Source of the DNA: Dolomedes plantarius
Taxonomy: Eukaryota; Arthropoda; Arachnida; Araneae; Dolomedidae
Direction: 5' to 3'
Length of the DNA stretch: 64,000 bases
Assembly: GCA_907164885.2 (NCBI GenBank)
Contig: OU015495.1
Coordinates: 4,229,308-4,293,307 of the forward strand
The notes beneath the pieces are model-generated. The model was not told the DNA's origin, did not search any database, and worked only from the letters and a program-made list of their open reading frames with translations. The translations under genes were made by a program, and so were the position numbers. The number at the start of each line of letters is the position of its first letter. Position 1 is the stretch's first letter. Positions 22,651 through 34,794 of the stretch are shown here, piece after piece.

Positions 22651-24624
22651 AACATATTTAAAAATTGATGCGGATTTAATAGAAAAAGAAATTGCAACTT
22701 ATTAGTTTTTCCGAAGTACCTCTTAAATACTTTAGCAGTTTGTTCGCTCCGGAAAGCTAAAAACGCCAATTATTCTTCACAAAGAGCTAAATACAGAGAG
22801 AAGGAGAATAAACTTTTCCATTTAGTTAAACATTTTCTGACGATTGATTAAATCCTCATTGTAGTATTAACCACTTCCTGCAGAAAAAAATTATTATTTT
22901 TGTTTCTCAGGCGCATTTCCCTATTTTTTTTACTCCTATATAATTGTATATATTATTCTTTAATTAATTTATCTCATTTAATTACCGTACCAATTACTTC
23001 CTTTCATTAAAAGAGAGAAAATTGCGGGATCGAGGTTCTTCTTTTTACACACAAAAAGTCCATTAATGATACTTCTGAAATCTTAAATGAAAGCTCTTGA
23101 CTATTCTTTCCTCGGCTATTGTACAACAAAGGGTATTTTTGTCTTCCTCAATTACAGAGTTAAATCCCAATTTGGCTTCAACCCCCTTTTGATATACAAA
23201 GTTTCCACTAAAGATTTTGTATAACTATCACTTTTAACAAAACATTAGTCCTTTTGTATATGCAGAAGTAAAACTATTAGTGTGTACAAATTATACATCT
23301 TGTCTGGGATGTGATCTATCCAATTAAATGATTTTAAATTGTAAATTTCATCATAGATAGAGCTCCATTCGCTATTTTGTCGTATGAATCGCGGAAAAAT
23401 CTATTTTTGGCTCTGTTATACGCTGTATTTTAATACCTCGATTTTCCTCTAATTGATCCCTCTTGACTGTTTAATGATGTCTTTAATGCATTCCTACAAA
23501 GAGAGAAAATGGTGCTTTTTTCAGGGCAATTATGTATTGATTCTGCTTTTAATTAATATGCGATTTTCTAACATAATTTACAAATTCGTTTTTCTTTTTT
23601 AAAAAAATGTAATGGTGATTTATTTTAAGGTAATTAAACAAGCTTTCTCTTTAAAAATTGTAGAAGTTAAGCATTTTGATTAGTAATTTGAGTAATTTTG
23701 TCATTTCGCGTAGTATTTTAGGAACTTGTTACAGTTTCTTACGATACTTTGAAGATAAAATAGGTAAAATAGTAGCAGAAAAGTAAAATGATTCAGTCAT
23801 ATTTTTCTCCGAATGTAATTTGCAAGTGAACTGTCAAAAATCATATCAGTTTCCATGATATAAAAAAAATGTCTTTTTTCTCAGCATTCTTCAAATTTCA
23901 TTGAGAAATAGGTATATTTGATTCAATATGCAGGTAAATTTCGAATCAATATCTTATCTTTCAATTAGTATTTGAAGTGCATTTTCGTGAAGTTTTTTGA
24001 TATAACTATATTTTTGCATAAACAATTATTCACCAGTTTTTAAGCATCATTCTATTATTTTACGTCCCTAACCAGCAAGGTTAGGTTCAAACTTTCCTTT
24101 CAATATTTTCTCCGACAACTTATCATAAATTTCTTATCATACTTTTTTCAAATAAAGGATGATAATTTATTAACTTTCCTGAGATTAATTTCTGCTTTTT
24201 TATGTTGCGATCAACTATTTTTCATAAAAGATTAAATTAAGGTGCATAAATTTAAATGCGATAAATAATTTCTTCATAAGCTTTAAATAAAGTAGTGTTC
24301 TCTAATGCAGTTTACGAGTATATATTTCCCAAATAAATTTAATTTAAAAAAAAGAATTAATTCTGTTAAAAATTTATTATTTCAATGTAACAATGATAGA
24401 CTATTATTTCATTAGCGATGGAAATTCGTTTGCTTCGATGAACTCTTAGAGGAGTTACAATTATAGTAGAGATCTTGAATTTCGTCAAAACTGGTTATTT
24501 TTCTAACAGGATGTACTAAAAAGTTGTTACGTCACTACAGTATAGATTTGAAATACAAAGCCTTAAAACGCTAGTAGGATGACTGTAGTACGATATTGTC
24601 GGGTTCTTTTCTATATCAAACATG
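22651..24624. other. AT-rich stretch without a recognised gene
   Basis: About 2 kb with no feature I can support: short chance frames only, no inverted ends noticed. Confidence 0.5.
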
Positions 24625-24868
24625 AAGGTATTATTTGAATAGTGGTCCAACACCTGTTTAAAAAAAATGAAGTTAACCTCACTTTTATGTTCATGCAAGT
24701 CATTTCTATCTTATTTTATACTGGTACACATCCAGCTTATTTCTGCTGCCAACAGAAGGCATGACAAATCAGACTTCAGCAGACATTTCTCAGTACTCAT
24801 TAGACTTTCAGGCTCTGTATCTCAAAATGAACAAGAATGGAGTTGGACCACTATTCAAATAAGGCCTT
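24625..24868. repeat. Foldback repeat (~244 bp) with 27-base arms
   Basis: 24625-24651 and 24842-24868 are inverted copies differing at two or three bases; the shared core is TTATTTGAATAGTGGTCCAAC read from either end. This is a small MITE-like unit. No clear target duplication was found. Confidence 0.6.
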
Positions 24869-25124
24869 CACATAATCGTTAACAAAAATCAAATTTCTTT
24901 AAGATGGGCCTAAACAAGTAAAATTCAAGGCTTAATGAAAATCCCTCAATAAAATACTATACTTTCTGAATCATAGCATAAATTAACCGCATAATTAAAA
25001 ACCCCTAACTCAATCTAATAAACATTCTCGTTAGCAATAAAAGTTTGCGTAAAACTATTATTCCACTAGTATATAACCCCCGTCAAAAATGACGGAATGT
25101 TGATCAGCGAAACAAGAGGTGATT

Positions 25125-25310
25125 CATCATTTTCATCGGGCATTGCTGAAAACTGTACTTAAACAGCAGTAAACAACAAAACAAAACTAAACTAAATCAA
25201 AACTAAACCAAAATTGTTTCATAAGTGAATGACTCGCCACACAGCAGGCATTGCTGAAAACGATACTTAAAAAGCAGTAAACAATAATAAAATTAAACAA
25301 AAATAAAACG
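25125..25310. repeat. Two-copy tandem repeat, unit ~108 bp
   Basis: The block GCATTGCTGAAAAC, then TACTTAAA and GCAGTAAACAA, occurs near 25141 and again near 25249, each followed by an A-rich tail (AAACAAAACTAAAC and similar). No coding content. Confidence 0.6.
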
Positions 25311-26121
25311 TGAAATACAATTTAATTAACATTAAAATTAAACATTAAAAATGTAGTTATTTAAAGGGAATATGAAAAACCATGGAGTAGAATGAATTCG
25401 AAATTCAAGTGAATGACTCAAATGAATAAATGATTCTCTTCAATGGATATTTTAATTTGAAGATATTTCAGAAAACTAAACGGTTTCGAGCTAGGGTGTT
25501 CACTTGAAATTTTCATATTTTTTAAAGGGCTTTCAAAATATGTAACTTTTGTGGTATTATTTTTCAAGAAAATTTTCAGAAAATGGCGTCAAAATGTTAA
25601 GATGTTCTCGACTTGGTCCGTCCCGGAATGGTTACCTACACTTTTTCTACTCTAGGCTTTTATATAAGTAAAGATTACTTTCTGACACAATTGTGTAAAA
25701 TACCAACCTTGGAGGTACTGCCATATTTCATGAAATGCTAACTAGTTTGATTTTTTTAATTATGTTTTTAGTCGTAACTCTGGAAAAGTTTTTTTAAAGC
25801 CTCATGCCATTCTAAATTGAGCGCTGGAAGAGGAACCCGAGGTATAGAATCTTATGAAAAATTAGGAACAAGCACGTAGTGTCCTTGCAGAGCATAAAAA
25901 GAACTGTTTAGTGGCAAATAATATAATTACCGCAGATAAGCAATCGAGACCTGCATCCAATGAATCAGTGCTTAGAATAGACCAAAGTGATCAAATCAAT
26001 TATGAACCACTATAGAGGTTGAGATTTCAGATAGGATTTAGGTAAGTACTCGTGCCAGGTAGTCCTAAAATACAAACTTTACTTCCCACTTAGTCGCGAA
26101 AATAATTTCAATTTGAAATTC
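25311..26121. other. AT-rich stretch without a recognised gene
   Basis: Nothing recognised. Confidence 0.5.
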
Positions 26122-26129
26122 ATCTAACC

Positions 26130-26865
26130 CAGCGGTTCCAACCTGTGGGCTGCGACCCCACAGGGGGTCGCGAAGTGTTTTCCGGGGGGAGGTGTTCGCC
26201 ACGGTTTTATTAAATTAAAATAACTTTTTAACGGATTTCGCATGAAAATTTTGACAGTATTTATTTACCTTGAAACTGTAGGGCAGTGACATTTTTCAAA
26301 GGTGAAATTCTCATTCCAAGCAAAAACTCAGTTTGTTGGAAATCTACCGCATATTTCGAGGGGTAAATGAAAATAGTGGTAATTTACTGCAGTAAACAAT
26401 TATTTATTACACTTAACAGTTTGCTACGGTAAACAATTATTTATTAGATTTACACAAATTCTAAATGTCAGTTTATCTTTCATTAGTGTGTTGTAGTTTC
26501 CACCGATGGAATAAAGCGATTTTATTAAGGCAAGAGTTGTTTTTTTTTCGTATAATATAATTCTGAATCAGGAAAGTAGTTGCATTATTTTTCTTGAGGT
26601 CCTATTCTGTTCTTCTTTTGCTCACCTTTGACTGAGGGATGAATGTTTCTTAATGTTCTCTATTTCTTATAAAATTTTCACAAAACTTTTCTTAAATTAA
26701 ACACTTAGTTGGACTTAAATTACGAAAAAAGTATTTTACTGTTTTTCTTTATGTCTTAAAAGGCTTTTTTAAGAAAAAATATGCTGGGGTGAGAGGCGGG
26801 GGATCCGCAGTATGCGTGAAAAGCATTGAAGGAGGTCGCGATTCGAAAAAGGTTGGGAATCGCTG
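26130..26865. mobile_element. Non-autonomous hAT element
   Basis: Left end CAGCGGTTCCAACCTGTGGG; right end on the minus strand CAGCGATTCCCAACCTTTTT. The flanking octamers ATCTAACC (26122-26129) and ATCTAGCC (26866-26873) differ by one base. Inside the left end is GCGACCCCACAGGGGGTCGCG, and the right end has a matching GGTCGCG. No transposase frame; about 736 bp. Confidence 0.85.
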
Positions 26866-26873
26866 ATCTAGCC

Positions 26874-27886
26874 TTTAATGAATCATTGGTTTTAAGTTTA
26901 AGGTTCTGTCTGGCTCTAATGATTAACTCATAGTGCAGAACAAAAACAACTTTTCTCTACAAACCGTTAATTAACGTATTAAGTTTTTAATTTCCCTGCT
27001 TTAACTGATGTATCATTACTTCCTCTTTAGTGTGTAAAAGAGGAAAATGATTGAATCTATTTGCATGTCATCAACTCCATTAAGAGATTTATCGTGATAT
27101 GGAAGAGAATCACTTGACTTCTAAGTTTTCCAACTTTTACAGAGTGCACTGCTGTCAGATTCAAGTGCAAAACTTTTTTTCTTATCGTTCCTATTAAAAT
27201 CCCCGATGAAATGGGGAAATTTTTCGGTTAAAAATTTTATATAATTATCTCTAAGTTAGTCATTAATCGTAAATTCTGTGTTCACACCATGGAAACTGTG
27301 ATCTTCAAACTTTTTATATACTGTGAGATGTAACCTCATTAAGTTCATTTTCAGAATTCATTAACCGTCTTGGATGTATCGGATTTAAAAATCTCCTTTT
27401 CGAATTTTTTCACAGAATTCGAGAAGATAAAAATATTTTATCAGCTCTTGTACTATGTTTATTACTGCTCTTGTACTTTGTTCATAATTCACTTCCGCTG
27501 TAAATTATCCAGCTCTGCTAGTTTATACGTCATAGTAAATTGGGTTTTCGGCTGAAAACTACGTCGTGTAACGTTGTACAACGACGCTATTGACTCCAAG
27601 ATCCAAGAAGTTTCAGTTAGACACCACTCTTAAATGAATACAAAAATCGAAGCGCTTTCAAACGGTGCCTACTGCCGAATTCAGGTTGTGAACCTAAACT
27701 GCTATGGTTTGATTGTTCAGGAAATTAACGGTAGTAGATTTAGCACCACACGAGTAAATATTCGCAAAATTTTATTTTCGCTAACACACAAGCACTACAC
27801 TCTACTATCTACATAACTTATTTACATTAATATTTACAATTAACTAACTACTTCTGTCATTTCACTCTGACTGCTATCAAGCAAAT
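26874..27886. other. No gene recognised
   Basis: AT-rich to about 27540. From about 27565 the composition changes (TGTAACGTTGTACAACGACG). This segment may belong to an old LTR split by the hAT insertion at 27895 (see findings). Confidence 0.4.
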
Positions 27887-27894
27887 ACCTAGTG

Positions 27895-30401
27895 CAGGGG
27901 TCGGCAACCTTTTTTACCAAGTGGGCACATTTCAGGAATGCGAGAGTTCGGAGGGGACCTCTAGTTGAAGAGGAGCGGGGGGGGGGGGGTAATATTTAAG
28001 CATGAGCATATAAATGCGACATAAATTTTTAATATAAAATTTTTATTTTAATTTAAACAAAACTATCTTAAAATTTATAATTAATGCGATATTTGGCATT
28101 GGAAATCTACAGCCAACTCGTTGTAATGTGGCGCTGTTAATTTTCAGTTCTGAGGTAAAAGTTGAATTTCCAGTTCTGAGGCATTGGTCCAATTGAGTGT
28201 CAGTGAGGCTTGATCGGTATTTTGATTTTAGGTATTTCATATTGGAAAACAAAGATTCGCAAGCATATGTCGACGCGCAAAGAGAGTTCAATTTCAGAGC
28301 ACATTTTCTCAACAATGGGAAGCTATTTTCATTCACTAAATTCCAGAATTTTTCTTCTTTATGATAGGATTTTAATTCAATGTCATTTCTTATATTTATA
28401 ATTTCCAATTCTAAGTCCTCCTTATTGGAAATATCAAAATATGTAGCGATTTCATTAGTGACATCGTCCTCTGTATGAGAGAAAGGATTAATAAAAAAAG
28501 TCAAGAATGCCTCCAATTCGTAGAATTCTTCAAATCTAGTATTAAATTCTTCTAATAAGGAATCAAAATGTTTGGCAAACTGATAGGTTGTAGTATTTCC
28601 ATCGCAATAATTTTCTATCACCATTTTTAAATTTGGGAAATGTGATAAATTGTCTTTCTCCATATGCGATTTCCAGAGCTCCAATTTAGCTTTAAATGCG
28701 TTAATCGCACTTATCATAGAAGCAATATGATGATTTTTATCCTGTAGTTTCAAATTTAGTTCCTTGAATTTTACAGTTACATCAGTTAGAAAGCCAAGCT
28801 TAACTAACCAAGGTTTTTGATCTAATTCTAAACAAATTTCATTCCTGGATAATAGGAATTCTTTCACCTGTGGTAATAAATTTAAAAACCGCTCTAGTAC
28901 CTTTCCTCTACTGAGCCACCTCACCTCTGTGTGTGTGACAAGATCTTTAAATTCTGTACCATCTTCTTGTAGAAGTAATTTAAACAATCTGTGTTGCATT
29001 GCCGCTGCTCTTATTGAATTTATCACTCTTGTAACTGTTTGTATAACATGCTGAAAAGGAATTACCTTTGAGCATAACACTTCTTGGTGAATAATGCAGT
29101 GGTAAGATGCAAATTTTGGAAATATCGAGTCTTTCTTACATAGCGCAATAAAACCATTATTTCTTCCTTTCATTGCAGGCGCGCCGTCAGTTGTAATTGC
29201 AGACAATTTTTCTAGCGGTATATTATTTTCCACTAGATACTTTTTAAAAGTAAAATAAATATCGCTACCTCTTGAATGTCCTTTTAAAGGTAGAACTTTC
29301 AGAAATTCTTCTTTTGCAGAGAAATCGTCAAAAACCAGCTTTGCAATAATGCATAACTGAGAAGTAGTATCTGATACATCGGTAGACTCGTCCACTTGCA
29401 ATGAAAAGAATACACTTTTTTGAATATCATTATACAACTGCGATTCAATGTCAGTAGCCATCATTTCGATTCTTCGAGTTACTGTTCTCGCTGATAGTTG
29501 AATGTCATTCATTGCCTTTATTATTTCGTTTTTATTTTTATAGTAATCAAAAAGAGTTTCTGAAGTCAGCAGCATGGCTTCTTTAACAATCTCACCTTCT
29601 ACAAACGGTTTCATTTTCTTTGCCAATAAGTGCGCAATTTTGAAAGAAGCAGAAGTGGCTTTTGTTGATTGGGATATTGGTCTGGTAAATAAACTCTGCT
29701 GAGCAGTTAATTTAAGTTTTAGTTCAAAAATTTTTTTCTTCCTAATTTCTGAGTTTATTGGAAAATTTGTATTAAAACTTTTATGAGTAGTGATGAAATG
29801 TCTCTCCACGTTACATTTTTTAGCAATCGCTACACTTGAATTGCACAACAAACATATACTTTTTTCATTATAATAAATGAAACAAAATTGTTCTTCCCAC
29901 TCACCATTAAAATGATATGTTTTCTGCCTCTTTCCAGTTCTTTTCTCCATGGTGGCTCCGATAACAATATAATTAAATAAAAACAATAAAATTAAACGAT
30001 CGCAGGTACACTTACAACTCGAAAAAAAATGCAAAGCTGCGCGAGGAGTGTGTTGGTGGAGTAAAGGCGCTTTAATGATTTGGACGACTGGCCTGTAATG
30101 ACACTGTTTCCCTGTCATTGTTGAGATGGGAACCTGCAATTTTGACCCTTGACTCCCCATCGGACAGACCGTGCGTGGGAAGAAACCGGAAGCGGTCTCA
30201 CAGCGAGGGGAGGGCGACGCTGTCTAGAGACCAAGCTACTCAGTTTTTGATTTTTACGGTTTTACGATTTTTTTTGGGGGGGGAGGACTAAAGTTATTCA
30301 TTGCAACTACAAGCGTTTGTTGTTCAAATATCTAAAATTTAGATATTTAAACGGGGGGGCACCTAAAAATTGCTTCACGGGCACCTCGTTGCTGACCCCT
30401 G
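27895..30401 (-). mobile_element. Complete-looking autonomous hAT transposon
   Basis: 2507 bp. Left end CAGGGGTCGGCAACCTTTTT at 27895; right end on the minus strand CAGGGGTCAGCAACGAGGTG ending at 30401. The octamer ACCTAGTG is duplicated exactly at 27887-27894 and 30402-30409. The element contains an uninterrupted transposase frame on the minus strand. Runs of G sit just inside both ends (near 27979 and 30275). Perfect duplications plus an intact frame make this the most plausibly functional element in the window, with the Ty3-type element the other young insertion. Confidence 0.93.
28043..29950 (-). CDS. hAT transposase, BED-finger / ZBED5-GTF2IRD2 type, 635 aa
   Basis: From the Met at 29950 the protein has an N-terminal BED-type zinc finger (C33, C36, H51, H56; CX2CX14HX4H) preceded by a basic stretch KRTGKRQK. 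The RNase-H-fold catalytic parts follow: VDESTD with D187, TTDGAPAMKGR with D255, and a C-terminal dimerisation block with TYACESLFS carrying E565. The region around SYHCIIHQEVLC and HTEVRWLSRGKVLERFL is characteristic of the ZBED5/SCAND3/GTF2IRD2-related hAT clade. The frame stays open 70 codons further upstream, but those residues look unrelated and a BED finger normally lies near the start. No stop or frameshift. The CDS ends 148 bp from one element end. Predicted role: cut-and-paste transposase acting in the nucleus on the element ends at 27895 and 30401. A domesticated host gene is possible but less likely, given the intact ends and target duplication. Confidence 0.9.
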   Translation of the reverse strand: MEKRTGKRQKTYHFNGEWEEQFCFIYYNEKSICLLCNSSVAIAKKCNVERHFITTHKSFNTNFPINSEIRKKKIFELKLKLTAQQSLFTRPISQSTKATSASFKIAHLLAKKMKPFVEGEIVKEAMLLTSETLFDYYKNKNEIIKAMNDIQLSARTVTRRIEMMATDIESQLYNDIQKSVFFSLQVDESTDVSDTTSQLCIIAKLVFDDFSAKEEFLKVLPLKGHSRGSDIYFTFKKYLVENNIPLEKLSAITTDGAPAMKGRNNGFIALCKKDSIFPKFASYHCIIHQEVLCSKVIPFQHVIQTVTRVINSIRAAAMQHRLFKLLLQEDGTEFKDLVTHTEVRWLSRGKVLERFLNLLPQVKEFLLSRNEICLELDQKPWLVKLGFLTDVTVKFKELNLKLQDKNHHIASMISAINAFKAKLELWKSHMEKDNLSHFPNLKMVIENYCDGNTTTYQFAKHFDSLLEEFNTRFEEFYELEAFLTFFINPFSHTEDDVTNEIATYFDISNKEDLELEIINIRNDIELKSYHKEEKFWNLVNENSFPLLRKCALKLNSLCASTYACESLFSNMKYLKSKYRSSLTDTQLDQCLRTGNSTFTSELKINSATLQRVGCRFPMPNIALIINFKIVLFKLK

Positions 30402-30409
30402 ACCTAGTG

Positions 30410-30889
30410 CGTCTTCGGAGTCACACTCCTGGACGCTATCTGGTCTGGTCCGCACGCTATCTGGTCTGCACTGCTCCCTCGAGCGACCACCAGCAGACTA
30501 CCCGAAAACACCCCAACGCAGACTGGCCCCTGACAATTCCTCTCCGAGGGGTGCGTCCGCGCGGGGTCATCCCCCCTACATGGCTCGATTAGGTGAAGCG
30601 TGGCAGACACGACACGGGTAAAACATTACATGCTGCAATCACACACATCTAGACAATTCTACAGTACGCAGCCCCCGGCACTTGTTCATACATTTGGGGG
30701 TCGATTAGTTACGGTCCTCCCCCCCAAGGTCCCTCGAATCTCTTTGATGATCTGTGCTAAAACCGACTGAGGGCAGGATCGTTGCAGAGAGGCTCTGCAG
30801 AGCGCTGCCCATAAATCACTCGTTTTTCCCCTGAATACTGTGCAGGGCAGATGTGTGTGACCGCCTTAACACGGGTTTTACTTATACGG
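30410..30889. other. GC-richer stretch, possible LTR remnant
   Basis: Markedly less AT-rich (GCGTCCGCGCGGGGTCATCC near 30550). It contains ACGGGTAAAACATTACA ending at about 30630. No protein recognised. It may be the far half of a repeat interrupted by the hAT element. Confidence 0.35.
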
Positions 30890-31290
30890 GTTTTACTTAC
30901 GGGGATAGGCATCGTGATTCGATACTGTCGATTCGAGTCCCGATAAGCGCCAATGGAAGCTCTCCTGTCTAAGCAACATGATGAGCATGTTAAATATGTA
31001 GGTCAGATTATCCCCGAGTGGGGTTTGTAGAGGTGGGAGCTGTTTACGAGAGTCCTCCAGACGTTGTCCCTGGAGGGGGGGGGGACACAGTCTGAATTGC
31101 GGTGTCCCCAGGGTGTTATGTTGGTTCACCTATACGATTCTTCCCCTATAAGCAACCAACCACGCGGTAGTTGGATAAAATGTCGCGGTGGTGTAGATTG
31201 GATGAATGTCGAAAGACAAAAATTCTTCACCTTTCAGAAGTGTCGCAGGACTAATTCTTGTGAGCATGTTTTCCGCATCTGTAAATAGAT
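30890..31290 (+). repeat. tRNA-headed SINE, family A, diverged
   Basis: Contains a good B box (GATTCGAGTCCC) near 30930 and the family A body module (TGTAGGTCAGATTATCCCCG then GTGGGGTTTGTAGAGG), as at 45838-45873. The A box is poor. The 3' limit is uncertain. Confidence 0.55.
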
Positions 31291-32118
31291 GCAGTTGATA
31301 AATTAGTGACGCTGTAAGATGAATCAATTGATCCTTGCTTGCAGTGAATGCGATGATCGGAATTGCTCGGGGATGTGTGGCTGAACTGTAGCCGAACTTC
31401 CAAAGGAACGGGTTAAAGATGTTTGTATAAGGGTCGAAAGTACTTCAGTTGAGTGAAGATCAGAAGATGTAAAGTTTTAGGCCAGACACTGGGGCATTTC
31501 GTGTGTATTGCATATTTTTATATGTGCATATAACTGCGTATGTGAGATTACTACAATGAATTTTCTGCACCGTGTATAATTCTACAAGTTACGTTAGTCA
31601 AGTTTGTGCATGGTTGTTAAGAAACAGTGTTGCAACAGAACTCGACCAGTTTTACATGATTGAAGGCATAATAAAGACAGTTTTAGTCCTTCTTTCGAGA
31701 AAGGTTCTATATAATGGATATACATATTGGAATCTAGGTTTGAGTGATAATTGTCATTAACATTCGTTAAGAAACAAACTATTCTTAGGATAATTATCAT
31801 CGCTTCGGGGAAACTCTAGAGTTTAAAATACTTGTGTACCGAAAAATCTATCAAGCGTAACTCCCGGTTACACGAGATTATGTGTAAATAGAAATTAGAA
31901 AGTTTCTCAATTCTTTAATCACTGTCAAATAATACTAATACTATTGTCAGATAGCTTCTAAGCAAGATTGAAACAAAAATCATTTCAGACTGGTGAATCG
32001 ACAACGTTTTTTTCTGAAAAGGGACGACAGGTTTACAGGCGGTAGGAGAGCCTTTAAATCATCATTACCATACACTTTGACATCGGCAAAAGAAAAGGTT
32101 GGGACCACTTTCCAAACA
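31291..32118. other. No gene recognised
   Basis: Short frames only; none has a motif I can name. Confidence 0.45.
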
Positions 32119-32841
32119 TTAAGGCGACAATGGACCTTCAGATTGACAAAAATATGTCCCCAAAACGATTTTTTTTCTCTTTCAGAAAATGATTCTGCAA
32201 CTCATCAGCTTTAAATTAAAAAAAAGTATGTTGATCCGATCATTATTAACCGAGTTATCAGTATTTTTTTCAAACGTAAACAATGGAAATGTTAGTCAAA
32301 ATAAAACTTTAAATGCTATTTATCAAAACAAGTTTTCATGTCGTTTCGGTAAGTTCAAAATGTTCCATGCGTCATAATTTTTCTTGAATTTCCATCAAAT
32401 TTCATAAAATGATTATTTATAAATGTTAGAATGAAACTAAGTAATCAATTAATTATACTATTTTAAAACAACTTAAAATTTTTACGATAAAATCATTTAT
32501 TTTTGATAAAGTTTTGCATGAAATGACCTATTTTTTACGATTTCTTTTGTAGTTTTTATAAATATGACTGTAAATCAAGTATTGCTACTAACTTTTATTA
32601 TAACTATATAAAGCTAACTTAAGAGAGAAAATTGGATATCTGAGACAAAAATTAATGCACCTGGAGTATTTTAAATAGAGTAATTAACAAACTGATTTTA
32701 ATTAATATCTTAATTAATTACATTCTGATTTTTTTTTATTTAGAATTCCCATCTTTAAACAACACTGTATAAGTATACAAAATTTCATAGCAATTGGTTA
32801 ATAAATAAAAAAAAGTTTTTCATGGTCCATTGTCGCCTTAA
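32119..32841. mobile_element. Non-autonomous TIR element with perfect 18-base ends
   Basis: TTAAGGCGACAATGGACC at 32119-32136 is matched exactly, in inverse, at 32824-32841. The leading TTAA may be the target site, as in piggyBac-type elements, or part of the end. The roughly 690-bp interior is very AT-rich and non-coding. Family not assigned. Confidence 0.7.
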
Positions 32842-34455
32842 ATAAAGTATTTACTCTGATATCAATTTGAGTGCGGCTCTTTAATGCATAGTTCACGTTT
32901 ATTTTTCTCTCATTAGATTTTATGGGATGAAAGAAGCTCACTCTTTCATCATCACGGTTGTAACGACTAGATGTCTCACACCATACTCATTGCTATTTTT
33001 ATCTCATTAGAAGCGTACAATCATCGCTGGAAAGAATCGAAGTACCATCTGCGACATTCTGGATCCATATTCTAAGCACTGAACTTCCGTTCTATGTCGT
33101 TAATCATCTTTACATTCTACCCCAATGAAAAGAAAGTGAGTGGCTCCATATTTCATACGAAGGTCGCTGAATTTTCATTCTGCGCCTACGTTCGAATATC
33201 CCACTCGTTAAAAACGAATTACGGCTGACGCAAAAATCAAATCATCCAGCTCTTACGATAGATGGTCTAACCAATGAATTATTGCGGCATCACCTTGATT
33301 AGTCTTACACAATAAATAAAATATCCTCTTGATATTTAACCTGTGAAGTTTAAATTTATTAAAAACATTTTCATCATTTAACTTAACTTGCGTAAAAGCC
33401 GTTACAATACTTTAAAATTAAACTTAATAACACTGTAAATTATAAACAACAAGTTTTATCACATTTTTTAGGACAAATTTGAACCCAATATTTTCTCAAA
33501 ATTTACTCATCAACTCAGGTAACATGATATGAAAAAAACATATCTTTTTCTACAAATTTTCTCAAGAGTCTTCTAATCTGGTTTTGAAAACCTAGGTGAT
33601 TTTAAGGCAACTTCGAATCAGATATTGCTCGTTATTCTAAAACTAGTAAAAAGAAGGTAGAAAATAAGACTTTCACATTTTTATCGGTTGTTGCAATGTA
33701 ATAAATATATTTATGAAGCAAATTAGGAAAAAATGTATACATCTCGGATACGTAACATCATATTCATGTCTTAAAATTTATTATAAAAAAACTCTTTAAA
33801 AAGTATTTTATACTCTCATAAAATAAATTTTACCGCCTAATTAAACGCAATTGGAAGCTAATGCATGTTTCGGTAGCATTGGTTTTTTTTTTCAAATCAA
33901 ATGATGTGGTATCTTAATTTGCTTATTTTCTTTGATGATTTCCCTCGCTTCAGCGGGCAATCAATTAGAGGCATTATATTTTTCTTTCACGATGAGCATG
34001 TGTAATGAATGGTAAAAAGAGAAATTTTTCGATGTTTTTTCCATTTAATAAAATTGCGCTCTGATTTTGTTCCTAATTAAATATGAAATTTTTTTCTCGT
34101 TTATTTTCAGATGTTATTTTTCATGATAGCAGTATAAAGACTAGAGCGTAATGGAATAAAAGAAATGGGTTGCCTGTTATCAGACAGACGGATATTTCAA
34201 CATTAAAGCCCGTGTTAATAATTTTTTTAACAAGTTGGAAACTTTTCCGTACACCAGGCTTCATTTCACGATATAGGAAACAGCTTACCTGCTTTAATGT
34301 CACCCACTATGAAGGTGCAAAATACAGCGAAATACTGAAAGATATAAAACTAGTTCATTTCATATTTTCTATAAAGCAGAAACAAATACCTAACTGAGCT
34401 ATCACCATTTTTGACAATGACTCTTTAGAATATTTTTGCCCAGGTGGAATCAATA
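32842..34455. other. AT-rich stretch without a recognised gene
   Basis: About 1.6 kb of AT-rich DNA; nothing recognised. Confidence 0.5.
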
Positions 34456-34550
34456 TACAGTGGTACTCGGTTAATACGAGATGCTTAGGATCACTGAAAA
34501 TGCCCTTTTTAACCGTTACTCGTATAAACCGTGAAAAAAATTACATACTT

Positions 34551-34564
34551 AGGATCAAATAATC
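34551..34564. repeat. SINE target-site duplication, left copy
   Basis: AGGATCAAATAATC. The identical 14-mer lies at 43871-43884, on the far side of the BEL/Pao element, because BEL/Pao inserted at the start of the right copy. Confidence 0.85.
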
Positions 34565-34789
34565 AGAGCTTGTGGCGGCCCAGTGGTACAGAGCGCTGGT
34601 TTTCGGTTCTGAGGGTGCTCGGATCGAATCCTGGCATCGCGCCACGAAACATGCCTCCGTTCGTGTCGTCCCTTCATAGGGGGTAATGCTGTCCGCCTAT
34701 ATTGTGCCCCCACAATAAAACGGGCAGTAAAATTGCGGCGCAGTATAGGCGAATGTTTGACGACAAGTGCCTCCGCATTGGAAAAAAAA
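34565..34789 (+). repeat. tRNA-headed SINE, family B
   Basis: The pol III-like head contains CCAGTGGTACAGAGCGCTGG (A box) and GGATCGAATCC (B box). The body carries CGTGTCGTCC, CATAGGGGGTAATGCTG and ACGACAAGTGCCTCC, shared in order with the SINE at 47466-47617. It ends in a short A-rich tail (GGAAAAAAAAA) and is flanked by the 14-bp AGGATCAAATAATC duplication. Confidence 0.8.
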
Positions 34790-34794
34790 AGGAT

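Noticed and set aside
24516..24882. 60- and 71-codon frames on opposite strands
   Set aside because: They overlap the foldback repeat and have no recognisable features.
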